A DNA stretch of 64,000 nt, from NCBI GenBank assembly GCA_018336195.1, contig JAGXQV010000024.1, positions 61,478-125,477 of the forward strand, given 5' to 3'. The notes beneath the pieces are model-generated. The model saw nothing but the letters and a program-made list of their open reading frames with translations. It did not search any database and was not told the origin of the DNA. Both the position numbers and the translations under genes were made by a program. Below are positions 55,326-64,000 of the stretch, piece after piece. Source of the DNA: Sulfuricella sp. GTDB taxonomy: Bacteria > Pseudomonadota > Gammaproteobacteria > Burkholderiales > Sulfuricellaceae. The number at the start of each line of letters is the position of its first letter. Position 1 is the first letter of the stretch.

Positions 55326-56419
55326 CCACAACCGCAAACGAACGCCCGACAGTCCTGGTCGTGGACGACACGCCGGCCAACCTGAGCCTGCTCAACAGCC
55401 TGCTCAAGGATCTCTACCGCGTCAAGCTCGCCAACAACGGCATCAAGGCCCTCGAACTGGCCGCCGCCGCGCCGCCCGACCTGGTGCTGCTCGACATCAT
55501 GATGCCGGAAATGGACGGTTACGAGGTGTGCCGCCGCCTGAAAGCGAACAACGCCACCAGCCACGTGCCGGTCATTTTCCTCACCGCCAAGACCGAAATC
55601 GAGGATGAGGAACTGGGTTTCTCGGTCGGCGCGGTGGATTTCATCCACAAACCGATCAGCCCGCCCATCGTCATGGCGCGGGTCAGAACCCAGTTGCAGG
55701 TCAAGGCCTGGCAGGATTTTCTGCAGGATCAAAACGCCTGGCTGACCAAGGAAGTGGAGCGCCGCCTGTCCGACGTCAACCGCCTGCAGGAAGCCTCCAT
55801 CATGGTGATGGTGTCGCTCGCCGAGTTTCGCGACGAATGCACCGGCAACCATATCCGCCGCACCCAGGAATACACGCGAGTGCTGGCCGAACGACTGGCG
55901 CACCTGCCCCAATACACCAACCTGTTGACCGCCGAGCACATCGAACTCATCGCCAAATCCGCGCCGCTCCACGACATCGGCAAGATCGCGATTCCCGACC
56001 ATATCCTGCTCAAGCCCGGCAAGCTCACGGCGGAAGAGTTCGACATCATGAAGACCCATACCACGCGCGGCTATGACATGCTGCGCACCGCCGCCAAGCA
56101 CATGGGGGACAACGGCGAATTTCTGGCCATGGCCATGGAAATCGCCCGCAGCCACCAGGAAAAATGGGATGGCTCCGGCTACCCGGACGGCCTGGCCGGC
56201 GACGCCATTCCCCTGGCGGCCCGCCTGATGGCGGCGGCGGATGTGTTCGATGCGCTGACCACGGTGCGCCCCTACAAAACCGCGATGCCCCACGAACAAG
56301 CCGTCGCCATCATCGTGCAGGGAAGCGGCAGCCATTTCGATCCGCAGGTGGTCGAGGCGTTCATGGCGAGCCAGGAAGACCTGCAGCGCATTGCAGCCAA
56401 GTGGGTCGATGAGGTGTAG
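55322..56419 (+). CDS. Response regulator with HD-GYP domain (c-di-GMP phosphodiesterase)
   Basis: A 365-residue protein: receiver domain with VVDDTPANL, phosphoacceptor in [14 protein letters not shown] and conserved lysine in FIHKPIS, then an HD-GYP domain from about 160. HD residues are in [11 protein letters not shown] and the signature loop is GSGYPDGL, so it should hydrolyse cyclic di-GMP. ATG overlaps the stop of the hybrid kinase (ATGA), indicating a dedicated pair. Confidence 0.94.
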   Translation: MTTTANERPTVLVVDDTPANLSLLNSLLKDLYRVKLANNGIKALELAAAAPPDLVLLDIMMPEMDGYEVCRRLKANNATSHVPVIFLTAKTEIEDEELGFSVGAVDFIHKPISPPIVMARVRTQLQVKAWQDFLQDQNAWLTKEVERRLSDVNRLQEASIMVMVSLAEFRDECTGNHIRRTQEYTRVLAERLAHLPQYTNLLTAEHIELIAKSAPLHDIGKIAIPDHILLKPGKLTAEEFDIMKTHTTRGYDMLRTAAKHMGDNGEFLAMAMEIARSHQEKWDGSGYPDGLAGDAIPLAARLMAAADVFDALTTVRPYKTAMPHEQAVAIIVQGSGSHFDPQVVEAFMASQEDLQRIAAKWVDEV

Positions 56420-56472
56420 CGACAATCATGATGAATAGCGGCCAGCCCGAATTTTCAGACCAAGGGAAAACC

Positions 56473-57759
56473 ATGAAAAACCTTATCGCCTGCGGATTGG
56501 CGGTTATTTCCGCCGTGGGCGCGATCACGGCGCGCGCGGCGGAGGTTTCGCTATCCGGATTCGCCACCGCCGGTTACGCGCGCTCGGATCAAGACTACAA
56601 CTATCAACGCTTCGTCGACCAGCAAGGTACCTTCAAACGAGATTCGGTGCTGGGTGCGCAAATGGACGTGAAGCTGAACAACGAGTTCGGCGTTACCCTG
56701 CAAGGCAAGCTGGCGCCCTCCATGAACAGCGACCAGGGCGTGGATGCCACGGTATCGTGGGCCTTCCTGTCGTGGCGCCCGACCAACGACTGGCTGATCC
56801 GCGTCGGCAGGCTGCGGATTCCCGTGTATCTGCAAAGTGAAAACATGGATGTCGGCGCCACTTTCGATTTCGCGCGACTGCCGGCGGAAGTGTATTCCTC
56901 CGTGCAGACGACCGACGGCGACGGTCTTTTCGTGGGCAAGACCTGGAATCTCGATGACTACGAGTTGACGCTCAACGGCTACTGGGCCTCCGCCAAGATG
57001 CACTACCGCTATTACCGGCGCGACGATGCGCAGCCGCTGTTTTCGGCGGGATCGTACTTCGTGCCGGTCAAGTCAACGGCGCGCGGATTGATCCTGACCT
57101 TGCAGCGCGACGACGATACCCTGCGGGTCAGCGCCCACGACATCGCCACCCGGATTACCGACGACCAGTGGCTACCCGTAACCTTTCCTTACGTCGCAAT
57201 GATGCCGGGGGTCGGCTATTATCAAACTACCAACCTGCTGCCCGGCCCCGGCGTTCAGAGCGTCGCCGACATTCGCGCCATGGCTTACACGCTGGCCGCC
57301 GACGTGGCGGTGGGCAACGGTTTCCGGGTGATGGGCGAATATGTGCGGCGCAACGTGCCCGACGTGGCGACCGGGCCGGACTCGCAAGGCGCCTACCTGG
57401 CGTTGCTCAAGCCGATGGGGGCGTGGACGCCCTACGTCAGCGTGGCGCGTTTGGAATCCATGGAGCGGACCCGCAGCCTCTACAACAAGGTCAACGGCAA
57501 CAGCGTTCCCGCCTTCATCCCCGGCGCGGCCCTGATCAATGTCTCTCAGCGCGCCGGAGCGGACGGCATCAATGCCTATGACCAGACCACCTGGGCGCTG
57601 GGAACCTCATACCGGCTGGGCCTGAACAGCAAGGTCAAGGCCGAATGGGCGCGCACCCGCAGCGGCGACATGTCGCTTTTCATCGACGCGCCGCCCGGCG
57701 GCCAGTCCGGCAAGCAGGTGGTCAACGTCCTGACCTTTTCCTACAACGTGGTATTTTGA
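56473..57759 (+). CDS. Outer-membrane beta-barrel protein (porin-like)
   Basis: 428 residues with a signal peptide (MKNLIACGLAVISAVGAITARA) and a mature chain made of alternating hydrophobic beta strands (SLSGFATAGYARSD, FGVTLQGKLAPS, WLIRVGRLRIPVYL) ending in NVVF, the terminal Phe needed for outer-membrane insertion. ATG 56473 is chosen over 56428 because AGGGA lies six bases ahead and the signal peptide begins there. Placed between the signalling pair and a PstS-like gene, a gene order seen in other proteobacteria. Channel substrate unknown. Confidence 0.85.
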   Translation: MKNLIACGLAVISAVGAITARAAEVSLSGFATAGYARSDQDYNYQRFVDQQGTFKRDSVLGAQMDVKLNNEFGVTLQGKLAPSMNSDQGVDATVSWAFLSWRPTNDWLIRVGRLRIPVYLQSENMDVGATFDFARLPAEVYSSVQTTDGDGLFVGKTWNLDDYELTLNGYWASAKMHYRYYRRDDAQPLFSAGSYFVPVKSTARGLILTLQRDDDTLRVSAHDIATRITDDQWLPVTFPYVAMMPGVGYYQTTNLLPGPGVQSVADIRAMAYTLAADVAVGNGFRVMGEYVRRNVPDVATGPDSQGAYLALLKPMGAWTPYVSVARLESMERTRSLYNKVNGNSVPAFIPGAALINVSQRAGADGINAYDQTTWALGTSYRLGLNSKVKAEWARTRSGDMSLFIDAPPGGQSGKQVVNVLTFSYNVVF

Positions 57760-57771
57760 GGGGAGGCGATC

Positions 57772-58185
57772 ATGAAAACGACGATTAAAATTGCCTCGCT
57801 GGCGGTTTCCCTCGCCTTTGCCCAAGCCTACGGCGGCGACATCGTGGTGATCGGCAACGGCAACGTCCCCAAGATGGACAGCGCGACGATCCAGAAAATT
57901 TACACCGGGAAACTGATCTCGGTTTCCGGCGTCAGCGTCGTGCCGGTCGGGGTAAAACCCGGCATGGCCGCGCGCAATCGCTTCCTGCAGGATTTTCTCA
58001 ATCAGGACGAGGAAAAATTCACCGCCTACTGGACGGTGCGCCGCTATATCGGCAAAGGCGTGCCGCCCGCCGAAATGGCCAGCACCGCGGAGGTCATCAG
58101 CCACGTGCAAGCCACGCCGGGCGCGGTAGGCTACGTGGACGAGGCCGAACTCAAGCCAGGGCTAAATGTGATCGCCCGCAAATAG
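57772..58185 (+). CDS. Small PstS-like periplasmic substrate-binding protein
   Basis: 137 residues with a signal peptide (MKTTIKIASLAVSLAFAQAYG). It resembles one lobe of phosphate-binding PBPs: IVVIGNGNVPKMDSATIQKIYTG near the N-terminus and a C-terminal ATPGAVGYVDE motif. At this size it lacks the second lobe of a full PstS. Encoded 12 bases after the barrel protein. It may act as a sensor input for the kinase (inference) instead of as a transporter component. Confidence 0.8.
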   Translation: MKTTIKIASLAVSLAFAQAYGGDIVVIGNGNVPKMDSATIQKIYTGKLISVSGVSVVPVGVKPGMAARNRFLQDFLNQDEEKFTAYWTVRRYIGKGVPPAEMASTAEVISHVQATPGAVGYVDEAELKPGLNVIARK

Positions 58186-58232
58186 CGCCGCCCACTGTTG
58201 ATGACCGGCCAGAAATTGAGCAGAATCACCGC

Positions 58233-59066
58233 ATGAATAAACTTTTTATCGCCAGGCTGGTTGGGCTTGCGCTCTGCCTGTTCCCCGCCGGATTGGCTTG
58301 GGCCGCACCCGAGCAGGGCGAAGGCGTGAATGTCGGCAAGCCGTCGATGTTCCGCAATCTGGTTCCCGCCGAAATGCTGGAACGCCAAGCCGTCCAGCAA
58401 TACGCCGACCTGAAGCGCCAGGCGGCGGCCAAGAACGCCCTGGGGGCGGATAGCCATTCCCAGGTCGTGCGGCTGCGCGGCATCGCCGACCGCATCATTC
58501 CCTATGCCGCCAAGTTCAACCCCCGCGCCACCGCCTGGAAGTGGGAAATCAACCTGATCGGCTCCTCCCAGGTGAACGCCTTTTGCATGCCCGGCGGGAA
58601 AATCGCTTTTTATTCGGGTTTGCTGAGCAAGCTGAAACTCAGCGACGACGAGGTCGCCATCGTGATGGGCCACGAAATCGCCCATGCCCTGCGGGAGCAC
58701 GCCCGCGAACGCCTGGCCAAGAGCGAACTCACCAGCCTGGGCGCATCCCTGCTGGGACAACGTATCGGCGACGGGCGCTATGCCGCCCTGTTCGAAGCCG
58801 GCGGCTCCTTGCTGAACCTCAAGTTTTCGCGCAGCGACGAGTCCGAAGCCGACCTGGTGGGCCTGGAACTGGCGGCCCGCGCCGGGTTCGACCCGCGTGC
58901 CGGGGTTTCCCTGTGGGAAAAGATGGGTGCCGCCAGCAAGGGCGCGCCGCCGCAATGGCTGTCCACCCATCCTTCCGGGCAGAACCGCATCAAGGAAATC
59001 GAGCGGCATTTGCCGGAAGTGCTGCCCCTCTATGAACACGGGCACAACCAGACCATTCCCCGCTAG
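58233..59066 (+). CDS. M48-family periplasmic metalloprotease
   Basis: 277 residues with a Sec signal peptide ending near AWA. The zinc-protease motif is GHEIAHALREH (His147, Glu148, His151), with the third ligand in the SEADLVGLELAARAGFDP segment and an HPSGQNRIKEI stretch near the C-terminus, typical of M48 enzymes such as LoiP and YcaL. No Cys lipobox is seen. Probably involved in quality control of outer-membrane proteins. Stands 48 bases before zorA. Confidence 0.9.
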   Translation: MNKLFIARLVGLALCLFPAGLAWAAPEQGEGVNVGKPSMFRNLVPAEMLERQAVQQYADLKRQAAAKNALGADSHSQVVRLRGIADRIIPYAAKFNPRATAWKWEINLIGSSQVNAFCMPGGKIAFYSGLLSKLKLSDDEVAIVMGHEIAHALREHARERLAKSELTSLGASLLGQRIGDGRYAALFEAGGSLLNLKFSRSDESEADLVGLELAARAGFDPRAGVSLWEKMGAASKGAPPQWLSTHPSGQNRIKEIERHLPEVLPLYEHGHNQTIPR

Positions 59067-59113
59067 TTCTCGTAGAATGGCGGGAACTTCAACGCCCTAA
59101 TCAAGAACTCCCC

Positions 59114-61084
59114 ATGTTCAACTACTGGTACGTTTGGATCATCGCCGCCCTGCTGCTGCTCATCACGGCGGGCTTCGCCCTGCGCTTCGTATGGCCGGCG
59201 CTGCGCCTGCGGCGGGAACTGGCGGGCGTCATCGCGGCGCTGCGGAAAGCCGGAGCGCAATCCGGCGAATCCTCGCCAGTGCGCGACCACATCACCGCCC
59301 AGGTGATGGCGCGGACCTCGTTCGTTCACGTATGGGGCGAATATGCCCAGACCCTGCACGCGCAAAAAACGGCGGGACAAGACGCGGCGCGCTGGCGCGC
59401 CACCGCGCTCGCCGAAACCTTCTTCACCGACCAGGCGCTGGTCGATATCCCGTTGAAAACCGATTACTACAAACACCTGCCCGGCATCATGACGGGCCTG
59501 GGCATCATCGGCACCTTCACCGGGCTGATTATCGGCCTGGGGAATTTCGACGTTTCCATCGAGCCGGGGCAGGCCCAGGCGCAACTGCGCACCCTCATCA
59601 ACGCGGTCGGCCACGCCTTCATCGTTTCGGCCATCGCCATCACCCTGGCGATGGTCTTCACCTGGGTCGAAAAATCCTTGGTCACCGCCTGCTACCGGCT
59701 CGCCGAGGAACTCCGGCAGGGTATCGACAGCCTCTTCGATACCGGCTCCGACGTCGAATACCTGGAACGCCTGGTCGCGGCAGCGGAATCCTCGGCGCGG
59801 GAAGTGGCGCAGATCAAGGAAACCCTGGCGGAACAGTTGGTCGGCGCTCTTGCCGAGCAGACCCGCCGCCAGATCGACGCCGGCGAACGCAACAGCGAGC
59901 GGATCGCCGCGGATTTGGGCGCGCTGCTCGCCGACAGCCTGGCCCAGCCGATTGCCGATATCGCCGCCGCCGTGGACACCATCGGGGAGCGCCAGGATAA
60001 GGCCGTGACGCGGCTGGTCACGGAAGTGGTGAACGGTTTCTCGACGCACATGGAAAACCTGTTCGCCGGGCAGATGCGCGACCTGCATGAAATCCTCATC
60101 GCTACCAACGGCGCGATGGGCGAAATGGTCGCGCAGTTTTCCCGGATGTCCGGCCAGATGGACGACGCCGCCCGCGAAGCGGTCGATGCGATGGGATCGC
60201 GGATCGCCGCCACCGTCACCCTGGTCGAGGAACGCCAGTCGGCCATGCATCGGCAGGCGCGCGACAACGCCGAGCATCTGCGCGCCCTGCTCGCCCGCTC
60301 GCAGGCCGACACCGCCGAGATGCTCCAGCAACTGGTGGCGAAACTCGGTAGCGAAGTGACTGCGGTTGCCGGCACCCTCCAGGAACAAACCCAATCGGCA
60401 AGCGCCAGCCAGCAGGCGCAGGTCGAGAAACTCAGCGGAACCGTCACGGAAGCGGTGCGCGGCATGTCCGGGCAAACCGAGCGGCTGGTGGCCGCGTCGC
60501 TCGCCACCAGCGAAAAATTGCAGGACACCACGGCAGCCTTGGCCAGCGCCATGGGCGAGAGCGTTCGCGGCATGAACGACGGCGCGGAAAAGCTCGGCGC
60601 GGCGGCGAGCAGCTTCGCCGAGGCCGGCCAACACGTCGCCGCGACCCTCGACGGCGCGGCGCAGGTCGCGACGGATATCCGCGGCGCGGCGGATTCCATG
60701 CAGAACACCGCCACCGCCGCCCAGCAGATGCTCGGCAACTACGACGATGCCCACGAAGCCTTCGCCCGCCTGGTGAACGACCTCAAGACCACCATCGACC
60801 GCGCCAAGCGCGAGGCCGGCCTGAGCGCGGAGCTCACCGCCAACCTCGAAGCGGCGGCGCGCAAGCTGAGCCACGCCCAGCAGCAGGCGGATGCCTACCT
60901 GGACGGCGTGTCGAAAGTACTCCACCAATCCCACCAGGCTTTCGCCGAGAGCGTCGAACGCACGCTGCGCGAAGCCAACCGGCAGTTCCACGGCGAATTG
61001 TCGCAGGCGGTCGGCTTGCTCTCCGGGGCCATCGTCGATCTCGGCGACACCGTGGAAACGCTCTCGGGGCACCATCGAACATGA
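59114..61084 (+). CDS. zorA: Zorya anti-phage protein ZorA (MotA-like with long tail)
   Basis: 656 residues. TM1 is at about 7-28, then a MotA/TolQ/ExbB-like pair at about 122-143 (GIMTGLGIIGTFTGLIIGL) and 168-187 (AFIVSAIAITLAMVFTWVE). The remaining 460 residues form a long Ala/Gln/Glu-rich helical tail (many T-A-A-L heptads). This is the ZorA layout, in which the tail projects into the cytoplasm and the motor channel is formed with ZorB. The following ZorB- and EH-signature genes confirm it. ATG 59114 has only a weak ribosome-binding site. Confidence 0.9.
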   Translation: MFNYWYVWIIAALLLLITAGFALRFVWPALRLRRELAGVIAALRKAGAQSGESSPVRDHITAQVMARTSFVHVWGEYAQTLHAQKTAGQDAARWRATALAETFFTDQALVDIPLKTDYYKHLPGIMTGLGIIGTFTGLIIGLGNFDVSIEPGQAQAQLRTLINAVGHAFIVSAIAITLAMVFTWVEKSLVTACYRLAEELRQGIDSLFDTGSDVEYLERLVAAAESSAREVAQIKETLAEQLVGALAEQTRRQIDAGERNSERIAADLGALLADSLAQPIADIAAAVDTIGERQDKAVTRLVTEVVNGFSTHMENLFAGQMRDLHEILIATNGAMGEMVAQFSRMSGQMDDAAREAVDAMGSRIAATVTLVEERQSAMHRQARDNAEHLRALLARSQADTAEMLQQLVAKLGSEVTAVAGTLQEQTQSASASQQAQVEKLSGTVTEAVRGMSGQTERLVAASLATSEKLQDTTAALASAMGESVRGMNDGAEKLGAAASSFAEAGQHVAATLDGAAQVATDIRGAADSMQNTATAAQQMLGNYDDAHEAFARLVNDLKTTIDRAKREAGLSAELTANLEAAARKLSHAQQQADAYLDGVSKVLHQSHQAFAESVERTLREANRQFHGELSQAVGLLSGAIVDLGDTVETLSGHHRT

Positions 61085-61113
61085 TCCAACCGATCAAACT
61101 GAAACAAAGGATC

Positions 61114-61186
61114 GTAGGATGGGTGAAGCGTAGCGCACTCATCGAACTTCGGGCTGATGGGTGCGCTAACGCTTCACCCATCCTAC
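61114..61186. repeat. Long inverted repeat between zorA and zorB, terminator-like
   Basis: Arms 61114-61137 (GTAGGATGGGTGAAGCG...) and 61162-61186 pair over 24 bases with one bulged A, and the right arm is followed by a T6 stretch. It resembles the dispersed GTAGGATGGGT palindromic elements found in many proteobacteria. In the zor transcript it could form an attenuator or processing site, so zorB may be expressed below zorA. Confidence 0.9.
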
Positions 61187-61211
61187 ATTTTTTCTCCCGG
61201 CAACAGCGCCC

Positions 61212-61943
61212 ATGATCTTCACCGGGCTGCGCCGCGCGCGGGGCGGCGGCAAACGCGACGACGCGGAAAAACCCTTCTGGATTTCCTTTTCCGACCTGAT
61301 GACCGCGCTGATGGTGCTGTTCATGGTCGCCATGGCGGCGGCGATCATGGTCATCACCCAGGGCGTGCACCGCCTCGAACAGCAAAAGATCGAACGCGAC
61401 GCCACCCTCAAATCCTGCATGGACGACATCGCCGCCCTCTCCGCGCAACGCGCCTACAGCGGTGTGGCGGTGCGCGGCAGCTCCATCGAATTCGGCTCGA
61501 TCGCCGAATTCAGCCGCGCCGGGCATACCCTGCCGGACGAGCGCAAGGAGCGAATCCGCCAACTGATGAGCGGCGTCCTGGAAGTGGCGCGCTCCGCCAA
61601 GTGCGAGCCGTGGATCAAGAACATCGTGGTGGACGGCTACGCCAGTCAGGAAGGCTCCTATCTCCTCAATCTGAACCTCAGCCTGCAACGCTCGCAGCGC
61701 ATGTTGTGCGTGCTGCTCGACGCGAAAGCCGCCAACGCCCTCTCCGAAGCCGAACGCAAATTCGTCCGCAAAAAATTCCTGGTCGGCGGCTCGTCGTTCA
61801 ACGCGGTCAAGGAACGCCCCGAGGAAAGCCGGCGCGTCGAATTTCGCATTGATTTCCGCGAATACGGCGAAAAGGCCCCGGAAGCCGTCGAAATCCCCTG
61901 GGACGACGACGCCCGCTGCCCGCTCGACAAACCCGCAGCATGA
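61212..61943 (+). CDS. zorB: Zorya anti-phage protein ZorB (MotB/OmpA-like)
   Basis: 243 residues. An N-terminal cytoplasmic stub precedes a single membrane helix with SDLMTALMVLFMVAMAA, where Asp28 is the expected ion-binding residue of the MotB-type stator. A periplasmic OmpA-like peptidoglycan-binding domain follows (VVDGYASQEGSYLLNLNLS...QRSQRM). Partner of ZorA in the proton- or sodium-driven complex. Its stop overlaps the zorC start. No strong ribosome-binding site is visible ahead of the ATG. Confidence 0.92.
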   Translation: MIFTGLRRARGGGKRDDAEKPFWISFSDLMTALMVLFMVAMAAAIMVITQGVHRLEQQKIERDATLKSCMDDIAALSAQRAYSGVAVRGSSIEFGSIAEFSRAGHTLPDERKERIRQLMSGVLEVARSAKCEPWIKNIVVDGYASQEGSYLLNLNLSLQRSQRMLCVLLDAKAANALSEAERKFVRKKFLVGGSSFNAVKERPEESRRVEFRIDFREYGEKAPEAVEIPWDDDARCPLDKPAA

Positions 61944-63301
61944 ACGACACCGCCCTCACCGCCCTCGACGACGGCCTGCAAGCCTTCCGCCGCGGGTTTA
62001 CCCCCACCCCGGAATGGCGCACCCCGCACCCCATGGGCGACATGCTGGCCGTGCTCCGCTCGCGCCACCCGGGCGGGATGCGCCCCCTCGACCGCGAGGG
62101 CATCCGCGACACCGTGAACGTCTATCTGCTGACCGGGGTGGTGCTGCACCGCGACGACGTCTTCGACCTGTGTCTCGGCGCGGGATGGTTGGATGCGGAG
62201 GGCATGGGCATCCTCGCCGACCGGGAATTGCGCGCACAACTGCTTACCCTGGCGGAAACCCTCAGCGGACGGACCAAGCGGCTCAAGGCCTTCCGCAACC
62301 TGCTCTACGCCTACTGGTCGTTTCCCCTCCATGACGACGCCACCCCGCATGCCGCCATCGAAGGCTGGCGGAAACTGCGCCGCTGGCTGAAGGAACGCCA
62401 CGCCGCATTCGCCCGCCACCCGGCCCGCAAACCCACGTGGTTCAACATCCTCGCCCCGCACCTCCACCTCCTCGACGAGCGCCCGTGCGCCCCTTACGCC
62501 GAAGCGCTGTTGCGCGGCGACCTCGAACAACTGCAACTCGCCATCGAATCCCTGCGCATTCCCACCAATTCGTGGCTCAAGACCGAGGCCGTGATGGCGC
62601 AGATCGACGCCGCCGCGCAGTGGCCGGACGCAGCTTTCCGCGAACACCTGGGGCAATTGCTGAAAATGGCGACCGGCAAAGCCGCCATCGAGGTGCCCGA
62701 CGGCGTGGCGCAACGCGCCATCGCCGGGCTGGTGGTGCGCTACGCCCGCCAGGAAAACTACGAACCGCACGCCGAGCTGTTCACCCTCGCCCTGTCCAAA
62801 ATCGGCAACCCCTGGCGGCAACGCGCCGCGTGGGACGCCCTGGCGTGCGACGCAGACGGCAGCCCCAACTCGCTGGCCCGCGAAATGGTCAGCGACTGGC
62901 TCAAGGAACGCCTGATCGGCACGTTCTTCGCCGGCAGCGGACAGGACCCGGCAAGCGCCGAATTGTGGCAACGCTACTCGGTGTTCATGCAGGAAATCTC
63001 CCTCGCCTCGCCGTGGCTGGAAGCACAAGGCCGGGCGCTATTGCTGCGCATGGGAGACCTGCTGGTGATCGTCCCGAACAACCGCGACCACCCCATCGAA
63101 GCCTACCCCTGGCAAACCTTCTTCGCCGACGGCGGCACCCGCCTGCTCGACAAGGAAACCGTGGCGGGCAGCGAGATTCAAACCATCCTGGCAAAACACC
63201 CGCCGACGCTACGCGCCCGCCAAACGTTCGAGGAAACCCGCAAGTTCTTCGAATTCGCCATCTCCGCGAAGGCGCGCTTGCTAGCGGCGTCACACCGCTA
63301 G
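61940..63301 (+). CDS. zorC: Zorya protein ZorC (EH-signature domain)
   Basis: 453-residue cytoplasmic protein. The helical layout, AYWSFPLHD, GDLLVIVPNN and NILAPHLHLLDE match the EH_Signature family that is the third component of type I Zorya. The ATG overlaps the zorB stop (ATGA), so it is translated with it. Known type I systems place the SNF2-type helicase-nuclease zorD next; here no such gene follows. A 7-base inverted repeat (63281-63301) spans its stop codon. Confidence 0.86.
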   Translation: MNDTALTALDDGLQAFRRGFTPTPEWRTPHPMGDMLAVLRSRHPGGMRPLDREGIRDTVNVYLLTGVVLHRDDVFDLCLGAGWLDAEGMGILADRELRAQLLTLAETLSGRTKRLKAFRNLLYAYWSFPLHDDATPHAAIEGWRKLRRWLKERHAAFARHPARKPTWFNILAPHLHLLDERPCAPYAEALLRGDLEQLQLAIESLRIPTNSWLKTEAVMAQIDAAAQWPDAAFREHLGQLLKMATGKAAIEVPDGVAQRAIAGLVVRYARQENYEPHAELFTLALSKIGNPWRQRAAWDALACDADGSPNSLAREMVSDWLKERLIGTFFAGSGQDPASAELWQRYSVFMQEISLASPWLEAQGRALLLRMGDLLVIVPNNRDHPIEAYPWQTFFADGGTRLLDKETVAGSEIQTILAKHPPTLRARQTFEETRKFFEFAISAKARLLAASHR

Positions 63302-63610
63302 GGGGAATTGGGGCGGGGTTCCGCAACCATCGGGGCCGCTGGCTGAGTGGAAAAAGCCCCATTCGCAGCCAATCAATGCGCCCGACCTACGGAAATTCAT
63401 TCCAAAAATTCGGGGGAAACCCGGGAAAGCAACATTTTCACCATTACAAGAATATTTCACATTAATAATTAATGCATTACGACATACCTGTAATAAGTAA
63501 CAGGTATTTTCCAGGTTGTGAGTTGGGTAGGATGGTGGCGTTTAAAATTACGACACACCCTCGGAGCATGAACAACCCGCTTCCCATCCCGCAACAGAAT
63601 CAATCATCGG
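63302..63610. other. Intergenic region after zorC
   Basis: About 310 bases without a credible gene; the 80-codon frame at 63472-63714 overlaps the start of the next gene in another phase and is rejected. It holds one inverted repeat (63484-63507) and otherwise nothing I recognise, in particular no trace of zorD coding sequence. Confidence 0.6.
63484..63507. terminator. Candidate terminator downstream of zorC
   Basis: ATACCTGT, an 8-base loop and ACAGGTAT, followed by TTT. A modest hairpin with a short T-run, placed between zorC and the following secreted-protein gene. It could end the zor transcript. Confidence 0.5.
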
Positions 63611-64000
63611 ATGCCCATGATGCGCTATATGAATATCCCGTCCCTGGCAGTGGCACTCGCCGGCGCTTTATCGCCCGCAAACTTCGTCTTTGGCGCGGAC
63701 GCCCCGCTGTATAAAGACGGCGTTCTCACGATTCCCACCGTCAACACGCCTGAACAAGTCGGCAAATATCAGGATGTCACCTTCAAACTCACCGAACAAG
63801 GCAACTGGCAGTTATCCAGCTTTAAAGCCATTGGAACCGTCACCGAAAATTCAGGCCTTGGGCTAGCGCCGATAGTAAATGTTGACGTGGTCAAGACCAA
63901 TACTTTTCCTGTTCAAGTATTGCTGCGTGTAAGCGGCTCTTTCGGCGACGGCTGTCCGCATATGGGACAAATCAACCAGCGGCTGGAAAATAATCGGTTT
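63611..64000 (+). CDS. Secreted protein of unknown function (3' end cut by window edge)
   Basis: Open from ATG 63611 to the window end (130 codons). The first about 30 residues form a signal peptide (SLAVALAGALSPANFVFGA, cleavage near ADAP). The mature part has YQDVTFKLTEQGNWQLSSF and a GSFGDGCPHMGQINQRLENN segment, a pattern I associate with small exported proteins of unknown function in betaproteobacteria. ATGs at 63617, 63620 and 63629 are in frame, so the exact start is open. Not a Zorya component. Confidence 0.72.
   Translation, partial: MPMMRYMNIPSLAVALAGALSPANFVFGADAPLYKDGVLTIPTVNTPEQVGKYQDVTFKLTEQGNWQLSSFKAIGTVTENSGLGLAPIVNVDVVKTNTFPVQVLLRVSGSFGDGCPHMGQINQRLENNRF

Noticed and set aside
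63472..63714. 80-codon frame after zorC as a small Zorya component
   Set aside because: It overlaps the signal-peptide region of the next gene in a different phase and has no ribosome-binding site.

Overview
The window looks like a chromosomal segment of a Gram-negative proteobacterium, most likely a betaproteobacterium (perhaps a Nitrosomonadales/Sulfuricella/Gallionella-like lineage; this placement is inference from gene content and order, not a search). Evidence includes LPS core genes (waaC-waaA), glmU-glmS, an O-polysaccharide ABC exporter and a putative S-layer protein. Everything from the left edge to about 32.2 kb lies on the minus strand; everything from 32.5 kb to the right edge lies on the plus strand.

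Region 1 (1-32168, minus strand) is a surface-polysaccharide locus. Reading with transcription it holds: a TPR-GT9 protein, a WaaE-like glycosyltransferase, a retropepsin-like protein and a UDP-glucuronate 4-epimerase-like protein; an rfbB-(four-helix-bundle)-rfbA-rfbC-rfbD dTDP-rhamnose operon; an 818-aa secreted, Thr/Ser-rich S-layer-like protein with a strong terminator; a TMTC-like membrane/TPR protein, GT4, GT2 and DUF2304; manC; the Wzm/Wzt exporter with a GT2; a CDP-sugar module (rfbF, SDR, several methyltransferases, a second RfbC-like epimerase, a CmcI-family protein, a PLP aminotransferase); a two-domain glycosyltransferase; and a partial TviB-type UDP-sugar dehydrogenase. Many junctions are 1-4 base stop/start overlaps, which decide several start codons.

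Region 2 (32518-38132, plus strand) carries waaC, waaA, glmU and glmS. A heptanucleotide repeat (GTGATGG) forms tandem arrays here and in the rfb operon, always as inverted pairs around a short cargo; it provides start codons and an N-terminal extension to neighbouring genes.

Region 3 (38133-50099) looks like a genomic island. The last 57 bases of glmS recur at 50041-50097 with only three silent differences. Between the two copies lie an MFS transporter, a UbiA-type prenyltransferase, a membrane histidine kinase, a stand-alone receiver, an unrecognised 202-aa protein, RdrA and RdrB of a RADAR-type anti-phage system (P-loop ATPase plus divergent adenosine deaminase), an EEP-family nuclease/phosphatase, and a VapBC toxin-antitoxin pair. 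The two-component genes and EEP gene packed around rdrAB form a combination I do not know as described, and it is the leading candidate for a new system.

Region 4 (50201-59066) has a secreted protein, a giant hybrid histidine kinase, a REC-HD-GYP c-di-GMP phosphodiesterase, an outer-membrane beta-barrel protein, a PstS-like small periplasmic protein and an M48 metalloprotease. Region 5 (59114-63301) is a Zorya-type anti-phage locus (zorA, zorB, zorC) without the expected zorD, with a long hairpin between zorA and zorB. The right edge cuts a secreted protein of unknown function.
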